Source: Bacteroidales bacterium
GTDB lineage: Bacteria; Bacteroidota; Bacteroidia; Bacteroidales; GCA-2711565
Length of the DNA stretch: 7,303 bases
NCBI GenBank assembly: GCA_029938505.1
Contig: JAOZUV010000096.1
Coordinates: 1-7,303, forward strand
Reading direction: 5' to 3'
The notes below the pieces were generated by a model that made no database searches, was not told where the DNA came from, and saw nothing but the letters and a program-made list of their open reading frames with translations. Positions 6,478 through 7,303 of this stretch are shown one piece after another. The first letter of the stretch is position 1; each line of letters begins with the position of its first letter. The position numbers and the translations under genes were made by a program.

Positions 6478-6520
6478 GTCTAACAACAGCTATAGTGCAT
6501 GTCGCTTAGGTCGGTAAAAA
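6478..6520 (+). other. Partial or degenerate attC-like site
   Basis: GTCTAAC (6478-6484) is a perfect R'' box. AGCTATAGTGCATG (6488-6501) aligns with the left arm of the intact site (GGCTcATAATGCAT). The complementary right arm and a clear GTTRRRY box are missing before the next gene. CTTAGGT (6505-6511), 15 nt before the ATG, is a possible mutated R' box (G to C at the crossover base). It ends in TCGGTAAAAA (6511-6520), nearly shared with the third site. Confidence 0.55.
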
Positions 6521-6526
6521 AACATC

Positions 6527-6898
6527 ATGAAAAAAAACATAATCTTTTTTGGACTCTTCCTAATTACTATCATTGCTATAGTAAATTGCTCCAAAAATGA
6601 AATAGAAGCAAATCAAGAAAAACTGTTAGGAAAATGGATATCATTAAATAAAAGTGATACTCTTGATTTTACCACAAAAGATGATTTTTATAAATCAAAT
6701 GGTCATATGAATTATGACCATTATGATTATCAACTATTTAAAGACTCCATCGAAATAGGCTATAGAGGAAAAATGTATGTATTAGTAAAACCTACTATGC
6801 ACAAATATCAATTTGATAATAATCTTATAATTGATCTCAGTAACAAACAATGTTATGGATTTGAAACAGAATTATTGACATATATAAAAGAAAAATAA
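6527..6898 (+). CDS. Small lipoprotein of unknown function
   Basis: A 123-residue protein with a classic lipoprotein signal: MKKN, a hydrophobic stretch to residue 19, then I-V-N-C with the lipidated cysteine at C21. After cleavage the N-terminus would be C-S-K-N-E; a charged residue soon after the cysteine is compatible with Bacteroidota surface-lipoprotein export, but the match is weak. The mature part begins with a lipocalin-like opening (KLLGKWISLNKSDTLDF: a G-K-W with strand-forming residues) and continues as short strand-like segments, reminiscent of the small beta-barrel lipoproteins abundant in this phylum. No enzyme motif is visible; the second cysteine is near the C-terminus (KQCYGFE). 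It sits between two partial attC-like sites, with the downstream one starting 3 nt past the stop, so it is probably another captured cassette. Confidence 0.75.
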   Translation: MKKNIIFFGLFLITIIAIVNCSKNEIEANQEKLLGKWISLNKSDTLDFTTKDDFYKSNGHMNYDHYDYQLFKDSIEIGYRGKMYVLVKPTMHKYQFDNNLIIDLSNKQCYGFETELLTYIKEK

Positions 6899-6901
6899 AA
6901 T

Positions 6902-6954
6902 GCCAAACGTTAATAACGGCTCATAAAACGTCCGCGCTCGGTAGAAATGTGGCA
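6902..6954 (+). other. Partial or degenerate attC-like site
   Basis: GCCAAAC (6902-6908) resembles an R'' box with one deviation (A for Y at position 4). GGCTCATAAAACG (6918-6930) starts exactly like the L'' arm of the intact site, including the extra C (GGCTCATAA). TCGGTAGAAA (6938-6947) matches TCGGTAAAAA of the second site in 9 of 10 bases. TGCCA (6901-6905) and TGGCA (6950-6954) are complementary and may mark the outer ends. No right L' arm (TTATGAGCC) is present, so the site is probably decayed. Confidence 0.45.
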
Positions 6955-6964
6955 AATTTTCGTC

Positions 6965-7303
6965 TTACTTCTTTTTGAATCTATGTTTAATCAATTTTCT
7001 TTTCCATTCATCTCCAAAAAAATCAAAAACATTAAGAGAATAGATTCCTAACACTACTCCCCAAGAAAGTAGTATCCATAAAAAAACCTTCCAATTGGAT
7101 GAATCACTAAGGGCAAGAATAAATGGAACCAACAAGCTTAAAATAGCAATGGCAAAAAGTTTATAAAAACCTTTTACATTTTGAACGTACTCTTCTTCTT
7201 TTCTAATCTGTTCCTTTTCCACTTTCTTATCTGAATCAACAATATTGGTTTCAAAAACAGCTGCCAAAGATTTCAATGATTCTAAACCTGCATTTTCTCC
7301 ATT
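6965..7303 (-). CDS. 2TM-domain membrane protein, 5' end outside window
   Basis: Read on the - strand, the frame is open from the window edge (7303) to a TAA at 6965-6967, giving 112 visible residues; the TTG at 7276 is not needed as a start. After a charged linker (DSDKKVEKEQIRKEEEY) comes the 2TM-domain pattern (PF13239 type): VKGFY entering membrane helix 1 (FYKLFAIAILSLLVPFILAL), a short loop DSSNW, and helix 2 (VFLWILLSWGVVLGIYSLNV) followed by the basic tail FGDEWKRKLIKHRFKKK. In Bacteroidota this domain occurs alone or joined to signalling modules such as histidine kinases; the N-terminal partner, if any, is beyond the window. The gene faces the three upstream cassette genes, ending 10 nt past the third attC-like site, so it is either a reversed cassette or the first chromosomal gene past the array. 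Confidence 0.75.
   Translation of the reverse strand, partial: NGENAGLESLKSLAAVFETNIVDSDKKVEKEQIRKEEEYVQNVKGFYKLFAIAILSLLVPFILALSDSSNWKVFLWILLSWGVVLGIYSLNVFDFFGDEWKRKLIKHRFKKK

Larger units (their letters stand above)
4326..6954 (+). mobile_element. Integron-like gene-cassette array without integrase in view (CALIN-like)
   Basis: Three single genes on one strand are each followed, 3 to 9 nt after the stop codon, by an attC-like site (5945-6021 intact; 6478 onward and 6902 onward partial). R' heptamers precede the first two genes by 13-14 nt. No integron integrase gene is present in the window. The genes have no terminators or clear promoters of their own and are unrelated to each other, as expected for captured cassettes. 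The region is more AT-rich than radA and favours AGA/AGG arginine codons, where radA more often uses CGN. The far limit is uncertain because the window ends inside the next gene. Confidence 0.65.

Overview
This window looks like chromosomal DNA from the phylum Bacteroidota, probably a Bacteroidales or Marinilabiliales relative. The sequence is AT-rich and lacks obvious Shine-Dalgarno sites. The housekeeping proteins are recognisable Bacteroidota versions, and one intergenic stretch carries short repeats with a GTTGAGCGNAGTCGAA core of a kind common in this phylum. No rRNA or tRNA gene is present, so the assignment rests on gene style and gene order.

Region 1 (1-3252) is an ordinary housekeeping operon on the + strand. 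It holds the 3' part of panD (aspartate decarboxylase, pantothenate/CoA pathway), a polytopic flippase-like membrane protein, rfaE2 (ADP-heptose synthesis for LPS) and radA (recombination-intermediate processing). The genes are tightly packed or overlapping, and the unit closes with a strong rho-independent terminator after radA.

Region 2 (3253-3871) carries one small GRAM/PH-like gene with its own terminator.

Region 3 (3872-4345) is non-coding. It holds a cluster of interspersed repeats, a spaced 12-bp inverted repeat, a possible promoter, and a near-perfect 30-bp palindrome just before a GTTAGGC heptamer.

Region 4 (about 4326 to the window end) is the most interesting part. It reads as an integron-like gene-cassette array without an integrase in view (a CALIN-like array). 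Single promoterless-looking genes follow one another, each followed by an attC-like site. The site after the first gene (5945-6021) is textbook: GCCTAAC and GTTAAGC boxes, a long imperfect stem, one bulged base in the L box, and mismatches that become G:T pairs on the bottom strand. The sites after the second and third genes keep a similar left arm but lack a convincing right half.

The cassette genes are a 529-aa PIN-like nuclease with helicase-associated-like C-terminal repeats (a candidate defence nuclease), an exported protein of unknown function, a small lipoprotein, and a 2TM-domain protein on the opposite strand that runs off the window end. The first two cassette genes start 13 and 14 nt after their recombination heptamers. 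Nothing links the four cassette genes functionally; they are best read as independently acquired cargo.
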